This document shows, piece by piece, positions 44,881 to 54,141 of a stretch of DNA of 64,000 nt. The first letter of the stretch is position 1, and each line of letters opens with the position of its first letter. The notes beneath the pieces were generated by a model that worked only from the letters and a program-made list of their open reading frames with translations, did no database searches and was not told where the DNA came from. The stretch comes from Chloroflexota bacterium (lineage in GTDB: Bacteria; Chloroflexota; Anaerolineae; Caldilineales; Caldilineaceae), in assembly GCA_018969295.1 (NCBI GenBank), contig JAGWYN010000006.1, positions 1-64,000 on the forward strand. The letters run 5' to 3'. Position numbers and translations under genes: made by a program.

Positions 44881-44886
44881 ACAAGG

Positions 44887-45177
44887 CTATTCCTCGTTTG
44901 ATTCCCAGTCTTGTCGATTGGACTGTTCGATATAGCGGGCCAGCATCAGGGTGCCGACGAAACCGAAGACGGCGGTGACGATGGCTGCGTCGAGCAGGGC
45001 TGGGGCGTAGTTGCGGAGGGCCAACAGGGCAAAGATGCCGACGGCGTGGCTGCTGATCGTGTCGAAGGCCACTGCCCGGTTAGGGGGATTGGGCCCCAGG
45101 TAGAGCCGCACAAAGCAGAGGAGCATCGAGAGGGCCAGCACGGCCAGCAGGACTTCGATCCAGGCGACAAAGGACAT
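44887..45177 (-). CDS. mrpF: Na+/H+ antiporter subunit MrpF
   Basis: Three-helix subunit of 96 residues: WIEVLLAVLALSMLLCFVRL, then LGPNPPNRAVAFDTISSHA (the family loop, with the conserved Pro-x-x-Arg and Asp), ALLALRNYAPALLDAAIVTAVFGFVGTLMLA in the last helices, and a short acidic tail. MrpF is needed for assembly of the monovalent cation/proton antiporter. Spaced three bases after mrpE and six before mrpG. Confidence 0.95.
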   Translation of the reverse strand: MSFVAWIEVLLAVLALSMLLCFVRLYLGPNPPNRAVAFDTISSHAVGIFALLALRNYAPALLDAAIVTAVFGFVGTLMLARYIEQSNRQDWESNEE

Positions 45178-45180
45178 ATT

Positions 45181-45666
45181 TTACTTCTCCCCGCGGGTGA
45201 TCTGCAGGATACGTTGTTCGAAGTCACGTTGGAGGGTGCGGCGCAGCGCCTCCGGGTCCCCCATGACCAGGCTATGGACATAGAGGACGCGTTCGCCGGT
45301 CGGGCTGTGGCCGACGTCGACGCTGAGGGTGCCAGGGGTCAAGGTAATCGAACTGGCCAGGATGGCGATTTCAAGGTCGCTGCGCACGGTCAGCGGGATC
45401 GCCACGATGCCCTGGTCCAATTTTAGCCGTGGGGAGAGCACGTAGCCGGCGACTTGGAAGCTGGCCACCACGATGCTCCAGGCCAGAAAGAGCAGATAGC
45501 CGAAGACGCCCAGCACCGATCTGGCGTAGCCGCGATGGAGAGCAGAGAGCAACAGAAAGCTGAGCAGGAAGCCAAAGAGCAGCGTGCTGGCGGTGAAACT
45601 TTCTTGCAGGGCTCCCCAGGCCAGCACCATCCCGAGGTTCAGCAGGAAGAGCAAAAGCACACGCAT
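45181..45666 (-). CDS. mrpE: Na+/H+ antiporter subunit MrpE
   Basis: Protein of 161 residues. Two to three N-terminal helices (VLLLFLLNLGMVLAWGAL; LLFGFLLSFLLLSAL; VFGYLLFLAWSIVVASFQVA) precede a cytoplasmic ferredoxin-like domain with SSITLTPGTLSVDVG, the typical MrpE signature, and LYVHSLVMGDPEALRRTLQRDFE. It follows mrpD after six bases. Length is standard (about 160). Confidence 0.95.
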   Translation of the reverse strand: MRVLLLFLLNLGMVLAWGALQESFTASTLLFGFLLSFLLLSALHRGYARSVLGVFGYLLFLAWSIVVASFQVAGYVLSPRLKLDQGIVAIPLTVRSDLEIAILASSITLTPGTLSVDVGHSPTGERVLYVHSLVMGDPEALRRTLQRDFEQRILQITRGEK

Positions 45667-45672
45667 GGACGA

Positions 45673-47267
45673 CTATCCTCCGGCCTTTTCTGACCGCTGA
45701 GATTGGATCCCCAGCGGGAGCGAGCGATCCTGTTCGGTGAGTTCTGGGTTGACCGTGCGCACATAGCCTGCCCGGTCGATCGCCTGGCTGGCGGCGGTCT
45801 GGACGAGTGTGAGCATTGGCTGGGCGGCGACGCCGATCGCCAGGCTGAGTGCCACCAGAATGGCCGACGGTGTGGTGGTCCACAGCGCACGACCGGGCGC
45901 GCGGACCCCGGGGGGCGGAGAGAGGCGGGGTTTTCCCCAGAAGATCGATTGCCAGAGCCGGATCATGCTCATGGTGGTGAGCAGGCTGACAAAGACGCTG
46001 ACTGCGGCGATCGGCCATTGCCCGGCAGCGAAGGTGACTTCGAGCAGTCCGAGCTTGCCGATGAAGCCGCTGGTCGGTGGGAAGCCCGCCAGTGCGAAGG
46101 CGGCCACGAGGAAAAGTGTGGCCTGCAGCGGGCGGCTGTGCACCAATCCTCCCAGCTCGCTGAGCTTGCCTGTCCCCATTTCCAGCTCGACAGCGCCGCC
46201 GCCGAGCAGAAGCGCTGTCTTGACAAGCTGGTTGTGGATCAGAAAGAGGATCGCCAGCGCCAGCCCAAAGCCCACCCCATAGGTGCTGGGGGAGAGGGCC
46301 ACCCCCAACCCCATCAGCATATAGCCGATCTGGCTGATGATATGGAAGCTGAGCAGCCGCCGGATGGTGGGCTGGGCAAAGGCACCCAACACCCCGATCA
46401 CCATGGTCAGCCCGGCGACGGTCAGCAGCAGCGGCTGCCAGGTGGCGAGCAGCGTTGGGAAAAAGAGGGGAAAGACCCGGAACAACGAATAGACCCCAAC
46501 CTTGGTGAGCACTCCGCTGAAGAGGGCGGTGACGACGGGGTGGGGCGTGTGGTAGCTGCTGGGCAGCCAGAAAAAGGCAGGGAAAGCAGCGGCTTTGGCG
46601 CCGAAGGCGACCAGCAGCAGGCCGGCGATCACGGCTTGCACGGTGTACGGTGCCTCCGCCATACGCACAGCGATGTGGGCCATGTTGAGTGTGCCCAGGG
46701 TGCCGTAGGTGATCCCAGCCCCCAACAGCAGCATCATCGACCCCATCAGGTTGAGCACCACATAGCGGATGCCGCCGTTGATCTGGCTGGGGGTTCCTCC
46801 CAGGGTGAGCAGCACAAAGCTGGCCATCAGCAGGACTTCGTAGAAGACATAGAGGTTGAAGAGGTCGCCGGTGATGAAGGCACCGTTGGCCCCCATCAGC
46901 AGAAAAAGCAGCATCGGGAAAAAGCCCAGCCGGGCGCGTTCAGGGTCGATCGTCTCCAGGGCAAACGGGTAGATGAGCAGGCTGAGCAGCCCGACCATGG
47001 CCAGCATGAGGGCGGTCAGGGTGTCCAGATAGACGGTGATCCCGAAGGGGGCCGGCCAGAGGCCGAGCTGGAACGCCTGGGGTCCACGCTGCAGGACCCA
47101 AAAGAGCAGGAACCCGGCCACCGCCATGTTGGCGAAAAGACCGAGGCCGGCCAAGATACGTTGGAGGGCGACACGGCGGTCGGGGGCCATCGACTGAAAC
47201 AGCAGCGAGAACGCGCCGAGGAACAGGGGGAGGGCCACGGGCAGGATGAGAACGGTCGGGTGGGGTG

Positions 47268-47271
<4 letters not shown>
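45673..47271 (-). CDS. mrpD: Na+/H+ antiporter subunit MrpD
   Basis: Proton-pumping-module subunit of 532 residues with about 14 transmembrane helices, homologous to NuoM/NuoN. TM5 carries the essential Glu in LFNLYVFYEVLLMASFVLL; the TM7 Lys lies in AFGAKAAAFPAFFWLPSSYH. FAQPTIRRLLSFHIISQIGYML and GFPPTSGFIGKLGLLE are the other conserved complex-I-like segments. It overlaps mrpC by four bases. With MrpA it provides proton channels that drive Na+ or K+ export for pH and salt tolerance. Confidence 0.95.
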
Positions 47272-47770
<499 letters not shown>

Positions 47771-47774
<4 letters not shown>

Positions 47775-48223
47775 GGGCGCGTCTCCCGGTGTTTTGTGGA
47801 GGGAGGGGGGGTCTCGGCAGCTTCGCTGAGGCGCAGCAGGTAGGTGACTGCCATACCGACCACGACCAGCATCACCCCCAGGTCGAAGAGCTGGGGGGTG
47901 CCCAGCTTGAGGGTCTCGCCGGCCACTTCAAACTGGATCCATCTCCCCAAGAAAAAACCGCCGCCGGCCATCCCGATCAACGCAGCTGTCACTGCGACCA
48001 TCAAGCCGATACCAAGCAGGGGAGCAAGCCAGGGCCCGTAGCGGTCGCGGGTGGCTGCGCTGCCGAGGGCCAGAATGGTGAGTTCGATGGCGGCAGCGGC
48101 GACCAGCCCGGCAATAAAGCCGCCGCCAGGCAGGTCGTGGCCGCGCAAGAACAAAAAAATTGCGATCAACAGCAGGATCGGGGTCAGGATCCGATCGACC
48201 AGACGCAGGTAGATTTCAGTCAT
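47771..48223 (-). CDS. mrpB: Na+/H+ antiporter subunit MrpB
   Basis: Protein of 150 residues starting MTEIYLRLVDRILTPILL, with about four helices and the diagnostic loop LRGHDLPGGGFIAGLVAAAAIE. Its start lies inside the last codons of mrpA (8-base overlap), and its stop overlaps mrpC by four bases. The longer frame to 48421 is only mrpA read out of phase. Confidence 0.94.
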
Positions 48224-50744
48224 GGCCTGTCTCCGTCTTGGGCGGCGTTGGTTGGTCTGCAGCACCGTTCTGCCGACGGGCCATCTGGATCCGCCGTCGC
48301 AGCAAGGGCAGCTGTGGGCTGCGCAGCAGGGCGTACCCTCCCAGAGCAGCCAATGCCAGGACCGTGATTTCGCCCAGTGTGTCATAGCCGCGGATGTCGA
48401 CCAGGATGACGTTGACGACATTGCTGCCGCGGCCGATCGAATAGGAATTTTCTAAAAAATACGGGCTGATGCTCTCCCCTACCTGGCTGATGTGGTTGAT
48501 CAGGACCACCGCAAAGCCAAAAAAGCCCATTGCGGCAGCCATGCCGAGCTTCGAGATCGTGCGCCAGGAGGTACCCTGGCCGCTGTCCAGGTCAGGGTCC
48601 GGACGAACGCGGAAAAAAACCAGCACCAGCAGGATGATGCCGAGCACCTCGATCAGCAGCTGGGTCAGTGCCAGGTCGGGCGCGCCAAAAACCAGAAAAA
48701 AGAGGGTGACGGTGAGGCCAACCACCCCCAAAGCGATGATCGCGCTCAGACGGGAACGGGCGCGGATCGTGGCCAGGGCGCCGAAGAGAGCCAGCACGCA
48801 AAGAAGCCACTCGGTGAGGCTGGGCATCTCCAGCGAGTCCAGCAGGGGGAGGGAGGCGAGGCTGCTGTGGGTGAAGGCGTAGGCGACCAGCAGCGCTGCG
48901 GAAAGCAGGGTGACGCTGATCTGGGGGGCCATCGGGCTGCCTTGGATCCAGGTTGTGATGCGGTAGGCAAAGCGGTAGAGGGCGTTGACAAGTTGGTCGT
49001 AGACGAAGAGCGAAGTGAGCTGCGCGGGCAGGGAATTCAAGAGGCGCCGCAGCGGGGAACGGGCCAGAAAAACAGCGGTGCCCAGCCCCAGAATGGCCAG
49101 ACTGGTGAGAAAGACCGGGGTGAAGCCATGCCAGAGTTTGAGATGCAGTTCGACCGGCTCCCCGGCCAGCGCTGCGACCGCAGGGGCGAAGAGCAGATTC
49201 TGGACGCTGTCGACGGCCAGGGCACCCAGCGCGCCCAGCAGGGTCAACAGCAGGGCGGGCGCCACGAAGCCAAACGAGGGGAGATGGTGCAGCCGGGCGC
49301 CCTCCTCCTCCGGGTGGCGGCGGAAGAACGCCTCCCAGAGCAGGGTCAGGATCGCGCCGACCATGAAGAGTGCGGAAAGGGTGGCGGCGCCGTAGGCCAG
49401 CGAGCCAACCAGCCACTGTCCCTGTTCGAGCGGTTTCATGCCACTCTCCAGCAGCAGCTCTTTGGCCAGGTAGCCCAGGGTCGGCGGCACCCCGGCCATC
49501 GAGAGGGCTGCCAGCGCGACGGTGGCGGCCAGGAGGGGCAGCGACCTGCCCAACCCTGCCAGCTTGCGCAGGTCGCGCGTGCCCATCGCATGGTCGACGA
49601 TCCCGGCGCTGAGGAAGAGCGGCGCTTTGTAGAGCGCGTGTGCTATCACCGTGACGACAAACGCTGCGTAGGCGTAGGTGCTGTCAAAGGCCAGCAGCAA
49701 GACCAGCATGCCCAGCACGGCGACGGTGGCGTAGGCGAGCAGCGCCTTCATATCGGTGTAGCGAATGGCGCTGAGGCTGCCGAGCAGCATCGTGAAGCTG
49801 CCGGTCAACAACAGCGTCCAGAACCACAGGGGCAGTTCGCTGAAGGCAGGGTGCAGCCGGGCCAGCAGAAAGATCCCCGCTTTGACCATGGTCGCTGAAT
49901 GCAGATAGGCGCTGGCAGGGGTGGGGGCTGCCATGGCGCCGGGCAGCCAGAACTGGAAGGGAAACTGGGCGGATTTGGTGAAGGCCCCCAGAAAGATCAG
50001 TGTCAGGGCGATCGGCGTCACAGCTGCTGTGGCGATCCCGGGGGTGGCCAGGAGCCCGCTGATCGAAAAGGTGCCTGCCTCCAAGCCCAGCAGGACCAGT
50101 CCTGCCAGCAGGGCCAGCCCGCCGGCGGTCGTCACGATCAGGGCGCGGCGGGCACCGTCGACCGCCGCTTTGTACTCGCTTTTGAAAGCGATCAAGAGGT
50201 AGCTGGTCAGGCTGGTGCCTTCCCAAAAGACAAAAAGGGCGAGCAGGTTGTCCGACCAGACCAGCCCCAGCATGCTGGCCATAAAGGCATACAAAAGAAG
50301 ATAGAAAAATCCTTGCCGGGGGTCACCGGCAAAATAATGGGCGGTGTAAAAAGCAATACAGGTGCCGACGCCGGTGATGATCAGACCAAAGAAGAGGGCC
50401 AGTCCATCCAGGCGCAGAGCAAGCTCCAGGCCGAGCGTCGGCGCCCAGCCATAGCGTTCGACCCAGAAAATGCCCTGCCCGACTGGAATCAACTGGAGTG
50501 TTTGCCAGAGAGTGACAGCGGCAGCGGGGAGCGCAGCCCACCAGCCAAAAGAGAAGGAGCGGTGGGGCTTGAGCAGCCAGAGAAGGGGTGCAGAGACAAA
50601 CAGAACAGTCAGGCAAAGGGCAAGCACGGTGTTCTTTCTCGTCTGACTCGTGTTCTCCGTCAGCGGCGGACTGTGCGCCGAACTGGAGAATTTTGGAAGG
50701 GCAAAGCTCGCCGACAGCCCCTTGGAGGGAGCACGCTGGAGCAT
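48216..50744 (-). CDS. mrpA: Na+/H+ antiporter subunit MrpA (with fused C-terminal MrpB-like part)
   Basis: The largest Mrp subunit, 842 residues and about 20 transmembrane helices. The NuoL-like core includes SLLVFWEGTSLTSYLLI-type FWEGTSLTSYLLIAFK (TM5 Glu), FQFWLPGAMAAPTPASAYLHSATMVKAG, and the MALLAYATVAVLG-like DMKALLAYATVAVLGML. The C-terminal part (about 650-830) carries the DUF4040/MrpB-like helices with VFGAPDLALTQLLIEVLGIILLVLVF (in parts) and VVNVILVDIRGYDTLGE. The ATG at 50744 has AAAGGAG nine bases upstream. It leads the mrpABCDEFG operon; in other bacteria it is the main pore of the cation/proton antiporter for Na+ and alkali resistance. Confidence 0.95.
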   Translation of the reverse strand: MLQRAPSKGLSASFALPKFSSSAHSPPLTENTSQTRKNTVLALCLTVLFVSAPLLWLLKPHRSFSFGWWAALPAAAVTLWQTLQLIPVGQGIFWVERYGWAPTLGLELALRLDGLALFFGLIITGVGTCIAFYTAHYFAGDPRQGFFYLLLYAFMASMLGLVWSDNLLALFVFWEGTSLTSYLLIAFKSEYKAAVDGARRALIVTTAGGLALLAGLVLLGLEAGTFSISGLLATPGIATAAVTPIALTLIFLGAFTKSAQFPFQFWLPGAMAAPTPASAYLHSATMVKAGIFLLARLHPAFSELPLWFWTLLLTGSFTMLLGSLSAIRYTDMKALLAYATVAVLGMLVLLLAFDSTYAYAAFVVTVIAHALYKAPLFLSAGIVDHAMGTRDLRKLAGLGRSLPLLAATVALAALSMAGVPPTLGYLAKELLLESGMKPLEQGQWLVGSLAYGAATLSALFMVGAILTLLWEAFFRRHPEEEGARLHHLPSFGFVAPALLLTLLGALGALAVDSVQNLLFAPAVAALAGEPVELHLKLWHGFTPVFLTSLAILGLGTAVFLARSPLRRLLNSLPAQLTSLFVYDQLVNALYRFAYRITTWIQGSPMAPQISVTLLSAALLVAYAFTHSSLASLPLLDSLEMPSLTEWLLCVLALFGALATIRARSRLSAIIALGVVGLTVTLFFLVFGAPDLALTQLLIEVLGIILLVLVFFRVRPDPDLDSGQGTSWRTISKLGMAAAMGFFGFAVVLINHISQVGESISPYFLENSYSIGRGSNVVNVILVDIRGYDTLGEITVLALAALGGYALLRSPQLPLLRRRIQMARRQNGAADQPTPPKTETGHD

Positions 50745-50971
50745 AAAAGACACTCCTTTGAAAATATCACGACCGTGGGGAAAAGGCAAACGGGGGAGTG
50801 GGCTGGTGTACAGCTCTGGTGGGGGGGGGCGACGGCTGAACCAGCTGTTGAACCACCAACGCAGATTCGATTACATCCTTTGGCGGGCCCAAGGGCTATA
50901 CTGGATCCATCGAAAATTGTGGGCTGTTGGTTGTCCGCAGCCCAGACAGGATCAAAAACAGGAGGAATGCA

Positions 50972-52135
50972 ATGCGTTCTGTTTCGATCATCGGCATCGG
51001 CCAGACGCCGGTCGGCGAGCTGTGGGACTGCTCAGCCCGCCAGCTGGCCTATCAAGCGATCTCGGGCGCGTTGGCAGATGCCCAGGTAGAGCAGGTAGAT
51101 GCTCTTTTTGTCGGCAACATGCTCAGCGGCAGTTTGCTCGACCAGGAGCATCTGGGGACTTTGGTGGCAGATTTTTGTGGGCTGCATGGAATCGAGGCGG
51201 CCAAAGTGGAGGCGGCGTGCGCCAGCGGTGCGGCAGCGCTGCGGGTCGGCACGATGGCGGTGGCCAGCGGCTTTCACGATCTGGTCGTGGTGGCGGGTCT
51301 GGAAAAAATGACCGACACCGTTGGCAAAGATACGACGGCAGGGCTGGCGACGGCGGCAGATGCTGAATACGAGGCGTTGCATGGGGTCAGCTTTGTGGGG
51401 TTGAATGCGCTGATCATGCAGCGCTACATGTACGAATATGCGGTGCCGTTGGACGCTTTCGCCGGGTTCAGCCTCAACGCACACCGCAACGGGGTCCACA
51501 ACCCCAATGCGATGTTTCGGGATCCGATTTCTTTGGAGCACTATCTCAAAGCCCCTGTGATCGCTACCCCCATCAACATCTTGGACAGCAGCCCGGTCTG
51601 CGACGGGGCTGCGGCAGTGGTGCTGGCGCCGACGGCATGGGCCCAGCGGCTGACCGGCGGCCACCACCGCGGGGCGGTGCAGATTCTGGCCAGTGCCAGC
51701 GCCAACGACACCCTGGCGGTCCATGACCGTCGGGACCCGCTGGTGTTGGAAGCTGCCCGGATCAGCAGCCAGAAAGCCCTGCGTCAAGCCAACCTGCGGA
51801 TCGACGAGCTGGATCTCTGTGAACTGCACGATGCCTTCACGATCATGGCGGCGCTCAGCCTGGAGGCGAACGGCTTTGCCCGTCGCGGGGAAGGCTGGCG
51901 CATGGCCCAGCAGAACGAGATAGGGATCGACGGCCGCCTCCCGATCAGCACGATGGGGGGGCTGAAGAGCCGCGGCCATCCGGTCGGAGCGACCGGCGTC
52001 TACCAGATCGTCGAGTGTGTGCAGCAGCTGACCGGCTGCGCCGGCGCCAACCAGGTTCTCCAGGCTCGGCTGGCAATGGCGCAGAACATTGGGGGAAGCG
52101 GTGCTACGGTCGTGACCCACATTCTGGGCAGCTGA
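50972..52135 (+). CDS. Thiolase-family protein (SCPx/archaeal acetoacetyl-CoA thiolase type)
   Basis: Thiolase-fold enzyme of 387 residues. The acylated Cys lies in KVEAACASGAAALRVG (near residue 86). The catalytic His motif is LCELHDAFTIM and the C-terminal MGGLKSRGHPVGATGVYQ is the GHP-GATG signature. The start MRSVSIIGIGQTPVGE is preceded by AGGAGG. This subgroup, unlike FadA-type thiolases, is usually encoded next to a DUF35 zinc-ribbon/OB-fold protein that brings enzyme complexes together. Here that partner is encoded downstream as two small genes. It could serve fatty acid degradation or acetoacetyl-CoA (isoprenoid precursor) chemistry; the direction is not readable. Confidence 0.85.
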   Translation: MRSVSIIGIGQTPVGELWDCSARQLAYQAISGALADAQVEQVDALFVGNMLSGSLLDQEHLGTLVADFCGLHGIEAAKVEAACASGAAALRVGTMAVASGFHDLVVVAGLEKMTDTVGKDTTAGLATAADAEYEALHGVSFVGLNALIMQRYMYEYAVPLDAFAGFSLNAHRNGVHNPNAMFRDPISLEHYLKAPVIATPINILDSSPVCDGAAAVVLAPTAWAQRLTGGHHRGAVQILASASANDTLAVHDRRDPLVLEAARISSQKALRQANLRIDELDLCELHDAFTIMAALSLEANGFARRGEGWRMAQQNEIGIDGRLPISTMGGLKSRGHPVGATGVYQIVECVQQLTGCAGANQVLQARLAMAQNIGGSGATVVTHILGS

Positions 52136-52194
52136 GCGGGCCGATTCTGCACACATTTTGTGCGTTTTTTGTGCAAACTTTCTCAGAATCGCTT

Positions 52195-52241
52195 TCAAAA
52201 GCTCTCAATCGGACAAAAATGGCAGTGTCGATAGCTTTTGA
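52195..52241 (+). other. Inverted repeat between thiolase and DUF35 genes
   Basis: TCAAAAGCT (52195-52203) and AGCTTTTGA (52233-52241), a 29-base loop. There is no T-tract. It lies in the 182-base gap before the zinc-ribbon gene. It could be part of a local regulatory site, but nothing more can be said. Confidence 0.3.
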
Positions 52242-52317
52242 GAGCCAGAAGCTGCTATTTTGGGGGGCAGGAATCTGGTTTTGTATCTGTCTGAAGAAGG
52301 ATGAGGGAAGAAGAGGT

Positions 52318-52545
52318 ATGGCAATTCCGAATTTGTGGCGAACCCAAAAGCAGCGGTACAGCTTGCAGGGAGATGTCTGTGTCCATTGTGAGCGGGCTAT
52401 TTTTCCGCCACGTCAGATCTGCCCGCACTGTCGTCGCCCGCTCCAGGAAGCGGCTGCGCCATCTGTTCTTTTTGAGTTCAGTGCGTTGGCGTTGCCGGCG
52501 GGGCTGCCGGCGGGGCTGCCGGCGGGTACGGCAGGAGATGACTGA
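52318..52545 (+). CDS. DUF35 zinc-ribbon half (N-terminal part of a split thiolase-partner protein)
   Basis: Protein of 75 residues. MAIPNLWRTQKQRYSL is the standard opening of DUF35 (ACAC/OB-fold-associated) proteins. It is followed by a rubredoxin-like zinc ribbon, CVHCERAIFPPRQICPHC, with four Cys ligands in two CxxC pairs. In normal family members (about 130-150 residues) an OB fold follows directly. Here the frame runs through a 12-bp repeat (Leu-Pro-Ala-Gly) and stops at TGA 52543-52545, which overlaps the ATG of the OB-fold gene by one base. It lies downstream of the thiolase, its usual complex partner. Confidence 0.7.
   Translation: MAIPNLWRTQKQRYSLQGDVCVHCERAIFPPRQICPHCRRPLQEAAAPSVLFEFSALALPAGLPAGLPAGTAGDD
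52493..52526 (+). repeat. 12-bp tandem repeat at the DUF35 split
   Basis: Two full copies of TGCCGGCGGGGC (52493-52504, 52505-52516) and a 10-base third copy lie exactly between the zinc ribbon and the OB-fold coding parts. Slippage here is the likely origin of the altered junction. Confidence 0.8.
52533..52537 (+). promoter_or_regulatory. Ribosome-binding site of the OB-fold gene
   Basis: AGGAG is seven bases before the ATG at 52545 and lies within the zinc-ribbon gene. With the TGATG overlap it would allow re-initiation, supporting two separate polypeptides rather than a dead frameshift. Confidence 0.6.
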
Positions 52546-52850
52546 TGGGGGCGGCGCCCAGCAACAGGTGGCCGGGGGCTGTCCCGGTTGTGTTGAGCGG
52601 TCGCGGCACAATTTACAGTTTTACGCGTATGTACAATGTGCCGCATGGATATGAGGAACAGAAGCCATACACCGTGGCGTTGATCCAGCTGGAAGAGGGG
52701 CCGTTGGTGACCGCCCAGCTCACCGATCTCGACAGCCAGGAGGTGCGCATCGGCCTGCCGGTCGAGATGGTCACCCGCAAGCTACGCGAAGAGGGGGAAG
52801 AGGGGCAGATCGTTTACGGCTACAAATTTCGTCCGCTGCTGTCGGCCTGA
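52545..52850 (+). CDS. DUF35 OB-fold half (C-terminal part of the split thiolase-partner protein)
   Basis: Protein of 101 residues. After an unconserved start (MGAAPSNRWPGAVPVVL), SGRGTIYSFTRMYNVPHGYEE is the conserved entry to the DUF35 OB fold, followed by PYTVALIQLEEGPLVTAQL and VEMVTRKLREEGEEGQIVYGYKFRP, the regular family end. It lacks its own zinc ribbon, which is in the overlapping upstream gene. OB-fold DUF35 domains bind CoA or acyl-CoA in thiolase/HMG-CoA synthase complexes. Start choice rests on the AGGAG spacing and TGATG overlap. The two halves may reassemble as a complex. Confidence 0.75.
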   Translation: MGAAPSNRWPGAVPVVLSGRGTIYSFTRMYNVPHGYEEQKPYTVALIQLEEGPLVTAQLTDLDSQEVRIGLPVEMVTRKLREEGEEGQIVYGYKFRPLLSA

Positions 52851-52910
52851 CGAGCGGCCCGCAGGAAGAGACTCAGATGCGCAATCGGCATCGATGTGAC
52901 AGGCAGATGC

Positions 52911-54005
52911 ATGCAGAAACGTACCCCGCGAACCCGTGTTGACCGTTCGGGCGCCGCCAGAGGGAGAGGGCGCCGCCCCCTTGTGTTTCTGTTGGGGGGG
53001 CTTCTGCTTGCTGGAGCGGCTGGGGCAGGCCTGTTGTGGCTGATGCGCCCGGCGCCAGTGGCCGACACGCCAGTGGCCATTGCCCCGGCTGTTGCAACAG
53101 CCGGGGCTGCGTCGGGGCTGGGAGACGAAAGTGTGGCCGCAGAGCAGCAGCCGTCAGCGACCCCGCTGGCGATCGGGCCTGTCAACACCTGCGTGGCGCA
53201 GCCGCAGTTTCTGCGGGCGCTGAATCTGGGGGATCGTCCGATCATCGGCACCGGCGCGCGTACGGCCACCGGATTTGTGGTGATGGATCCGGAGAGCGGC
53301 CAGATCTACCAGGATCCAACCTGGGACGACGCCGGTGATTTGGGCCCGTACGTCTACGACCGCAGGGGCAACTTCTATGTAGGGCCTTCTCCCCGCACCA
53401 ATCTTGCCTTGAACCCGGTCGACAAGCAGAATATTGTGTACCGGATCGACAGCCAGAGTGCCGTGATGGCGCCGTATCTGGAGCTGCCGGCTGGATTGCC
53501 CCCTTCCAGCAGCAATCCTTTTGGGACCATGGGGATTGCCTACGACTGTGAGACCGAGAGCCTCTACGTCACTTCGGTGGCCGGGTCGACAGCGACCGAA
53601 GAAGTGGGGCGGCTCTACCGGATCGACCTGACAACAGGCTTGGTGGTCGACCAGTTGGATGGGTTCGACGGTTTTGGGGTCAGTGTGTTCAACGGGGTAG
53701 AGGGCAAGACCCTCTATCTAGGTTCGGCGCGGCGCAGCGAAGTCTACACGGTCACCCTGGATGCTGCCGGCAATTTTGTCGGCCTTCCCCAGCTGTACAC
53801 CAACACGACGGCGTTGGCGGGGGGGGACAGCCGCAAGGTACGCCGGATACAATTTACGCCGGACAACCGCATGGTCTGGAGCGCGCTCGATTTTGACTTC
53901 ACCCTGCGGGCGGCCAGTGTCACGCAGGAGACGGTCTATCATTTTGTCTATGTGGCGGCGCAGTCGGCCTGGGTATTGGAAAAGGTGGAAGCCATCGAGC
54001 GTTGA
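52911..54005 (+). CDS. Membrane-anchored beta-propeller-like protein
   Basis: Protein of 364 residues not assignable to a named family. A basic N-terminus (KRTPRTRVDRSGAARGRGRR) precedes one transmembrane helix (PLVFLLGGLLLAGAAGAGLLWL), and an Ala/Thr/Pro linker leads to an outside domain. That domain has repeated blades: FVVMDPESGQIYQDPTWDDAG, NFYVGPSPRTNLALNP, SLYVTSVAGSTATEE-RLYRIDLTTG, TLYLGSARRSEVYTVTLD and RRIQFTPDNRMVWSALD, as in NHL/YVTN propellers. It could bind ligands or proteins outside. Start is uncertain between 52896 (GTG) and 52911. It follows the DUF35 gene by 60 bases, then a gap with its neighbour's own promoter. Confidence 0.68.
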   Translation: MQKRTPRTRVDRSGAARGRGRRPLVFLLGGLLLAGAAGAGLLWLMRPAPVADTPVAIAPAVATAGAASGLGDESVAAEQQPSATPLAIGPVNTCVAQPQFLRALNLGDRPIIGTGARTATGFVVMDPESGQIYQDPTWDDAGDLGPYVYDRRGNFYVGPSPRTNLALNPVDKQNIVYRIDSQSAVMAPYLELPAGLPPSSSNPFGTMGIAYDCETESLYVTSVAGSTATEEVGRLYRIDLTTGLVVDQLDGFDGFGVSVFNGVEGKTLYLGSARRSEVYTVTLDAAGNFVGLPQLYTNTTALAGGDSRKVRRIQFTPDNRMVWSALDFDFTLRAASVTQETVYHFVYVAAQSAWVLEKVEAIER

Positions 54006-54045
54006 AGCAAGACGGTTGCGCTGCGGGCGCAGGGCGCAGCGAGGA

Positions 54046-54075
54046 TTGGAGTGGGGCGGGAAGGCATGATATACT
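54046..54075 (+). promoter_or_regulatory. Promoter of the amine-oxidase-like lipoprotein gene
   Basis: TTGGAG (54046-54051), 18 bases, TATACT (54070-54075), with initiation near 54082, about 60 bases before the start at 54142. Confidence 0.45.
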
Positions 54076-54141
54076 CTCTGCCAGTAGACCCAATGGTGTG
54101 TGTGACCTGCACTGGGTGTTAAGTCTAGGTGCTGAATCTGG

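Noticed and set aside
50871..50902. Promoter of the thiolase gene (TTACAT and TATACT)
   Set aside because: The -10 is good, but the spacer is 20 bases and no other -35 stands out, so it was not listed as a feature.
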